Of a stretch of 45,017 nt of DNA, positions 44,050 to 45,017 are shown in pieces. This DNA comes from an uncultured Gammaproteobacteria bacterium (GTDB lineage: Bacteria; Pseudomonadota; Gammaproteobacteria; Berkiellales; Berkiellaceae). The stretch covers positions 1 through 45,017 of the forward strand of contig CADEEZ010000016.1 in the NCBI GenBank assembly GCA_902826485.1, written 5' to 3'. Positions within the stretch are counted from its first letter, which is position 1, and each line of letters begins with the position of its first letter. The notes under the pieces are model-generated. The model saw only the letters and a program-made list of their open reading frames with translations, made no database searches and was not told where the DNA came from. The position numbers and the translations under genes are program-made.

Positions 44050-45017
44050 ATGAATATTAAAAATAGTTTAAGCCGCCAAACAGGGAATGCAATGGTGATT
44101 GCACTGACCTTAATATCCGTTGCGGCCGTCGTGACCTTGACCTCAATGCGTGGCAGTATGTTACAAGAAAAAATGGTGGCCAATCAAAATGTGAAAGCCA
44201 TTTCATTTATGGCAGCCGAATCGGGCGCGGCAAGTTTTACTAAGTGGTTAAAAGACCCCAGCACCACTTGGAATTCAACCGGTTGGCAAACCACTATACC
44301 CACGACAGCAGCAGGTGCGCCTAATGTGGGCAGCAAGGGATATTATTGGATAAGCCCTGGCGATGTTTCCTGGGGGGCAAATTCCGTAACGCTTAAAGTA
44401 AGGGGTTATGCTAAATCTGATAGCTCTGCAAACGCAAATGCTAAAACGACTTTTCAAATTACCCTCACTAAACCCACTGCAGGTGCTGGCTCTGGTATTT
44501 ATATTGGTTCAGGGATGATATCAGGCGGCACCATGAATTTAAATGGCAGCAAAAATATAAATGGTAGTCTTTATGCCAATGGGAATATTAATTTAAACGG
44601 AAACACGACGATTACCAATGGCACCGTAAATTCACATGGTATCGTAAATGTGAATGGGGTATCAGGCGCTTTAATAAATCAAGGCGTGCCCACCATTAGT
44701 GTGCCAACCATACCACCGTCTTTTTTTAGTACTATGAATACTCAAGCTGATGTAAGGTCTTGTCTGCTTACTTTAATTGGTGATCAAAATGGTAAAATTT
44801 TTTATTGCAGTGGTAATGTGACCCTTATCGGCAGTTTTTCAAATGCGACCATTGTGTCTACGGGCGATGTGAGTATGAATGGCTCAGGCACATTAGGTGG
44901 CTCGGGTAAGAGCAGTACTGCAGTGACAGTGGCAATCGTCGCAGGGGGTAATGTGAATTTTAATGGCGCCACGAACAATTATTCGGTTGTTTGGACAAAT
45001 GGCGATTATAATCATAA
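44050..45017 (+). CDS. pilX: Minor pilin assembly protein PilX-like (3' truncated by window end)
   Basis: The frame is open from ATG 44050 to the window edge, so at least 322 residues are seen. GAGG precedes the start. The N terminus SRQTGNAMVIALTLISVAAV ... MRGSMLQEKMVANQNVKAIS ... MAAESGA is the PilX N-terminal domain, which lacks a classical FTLIE site. From about residue 155 the chain turns into short Gly/Asn-rich repeats (MNLNGSKNINGSLYANGN, INLNGNTTITNG, VNVNGVSG), the look of a beta-solenoid. PilX proteins are usually about 150-200 residues, so this is an enlarged form. It may present a surface or adhesive domain at the pilus tip; that is inferred. Confidence 0.88.
   Translation, partial: MNIKNSLSRQTGNAMVIALTLISVAAVVTLTSMRGSMLQEKMVANQNVKAISFMAAESGAASFTKWLKDPSTTWNSTGWQTTIPTTAAGAPNVGSKGYYWISPGDVSWGANSVTLKVRGYAKSDSSANANAKTTFQITLTKPTAGAGSGIYIGSGMISGGTMNLNGSKNINGSLYANGNINLNGNTTITNGTVNSHGIVNVNGVSGALINQGVPTISVPTIPPSFFSTMNTQADVRSCLLTLIGDQNGKIFYCSGNVTLIGSFSNATIVSTGDVSMNGSGTLGGSGKSSTAVTVAIVAGGNVNFNGATNNYSVVWTNGDYNH

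Overview
The window looks like the chromosome of a low-GC gammaproteobacterium of the Legionellales type (Coxiella / Legionella / Berkiella-like, host-associated). Three things suggest this: a gammaproteobacterial housekeeping order (tig-clpP-clpX-lon-hupB-tRNA-ppiD, and an mltD / yafS-rnhA-dnaQ neighbourhood), AT-rich coding sequence, and several large ankyrin-like or disordered proteins of the kind these bacteria export as effectors. The genus is an inference. No transposase, integrase, phage gene or CRISPR array was seen.

Layout. 1-2.2 kb: an ankyrin-repeat protein and folD on the minus strand. 2.3-2.9 kb: a five-tRNA cluster (Pro, Arg, His, Lys, Leu) behind a strong promoter, running without a terminator into the proteostasis block tig-clpP-clpX-lon (2.9-9.0 kb). 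Then hupB, whose stop codon lies inside a tRNA-Val gene, tRNA-Asp, a terminator and ppiD (to 11.6 kb). 11.6-14.3 kb, minus strand: a four-gene operon bufA-bufB-bufC-msrB. It encodes a bufferin-type (DUF2282) peptide precursor, its MNIO/DUF692 maturase, the DUF2063 partner and a secreted MsrB-like protein whose catalytic cysteine is a serine. 14.5-15.5 kb: two small genes with 15-residue double-glycine leaders, like microcin/bacteriocin precursors. They share a promoter-proximal element with identical 47-bp geometry. 15.8-17.7 kb, minus strand: an acidic disordered protein and fabI.

17.8-24.6 kb: a complete Opp/Dpp/Yej-family peptide ABC transporter (binding lipoprotein, two permeases, fused double ATPase). 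24.7-34.3 kb: three consecutive paralogues of about 1,050-1,067 residues, with ankyrin-like N-terminal parts and a shared C-terminal domain I do not recognise. They are followed by a small lysine-rich protein with a nuclear-localisation-like tail and its own promoter. 35.1-37.0 kb, minus strand: an outer-membrane-type protein and an MltD-like lytic transglycosylase. 37.1-38.9 kb: a YafS-like methyltransferase, rnhA and dnaQ. 38.9-42.0 kb, minus strand: an MFS transporter, an AstE/AspA-family protein with substituted metal and catalytic residues, and an unknown membrane protein. 42.1 kb to the end: a type IV pilus minor-pilin operon (pilE, fimT, pilV, pilW and a truncated pilX).

Several inverted-repeat elements with self-complementary arms lie between genes (11.6, 14.8, 15.6 and 20.0 kb, with a solo relative at the left edge). 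The best candidates for undescribed biology are the bufferin operon ending in an altered MsrB, the two co-regulated double-glycine peptides beside it, and the tandem giant-paralogue locus. Everything here comes from reading the sequence; no database search was possible.
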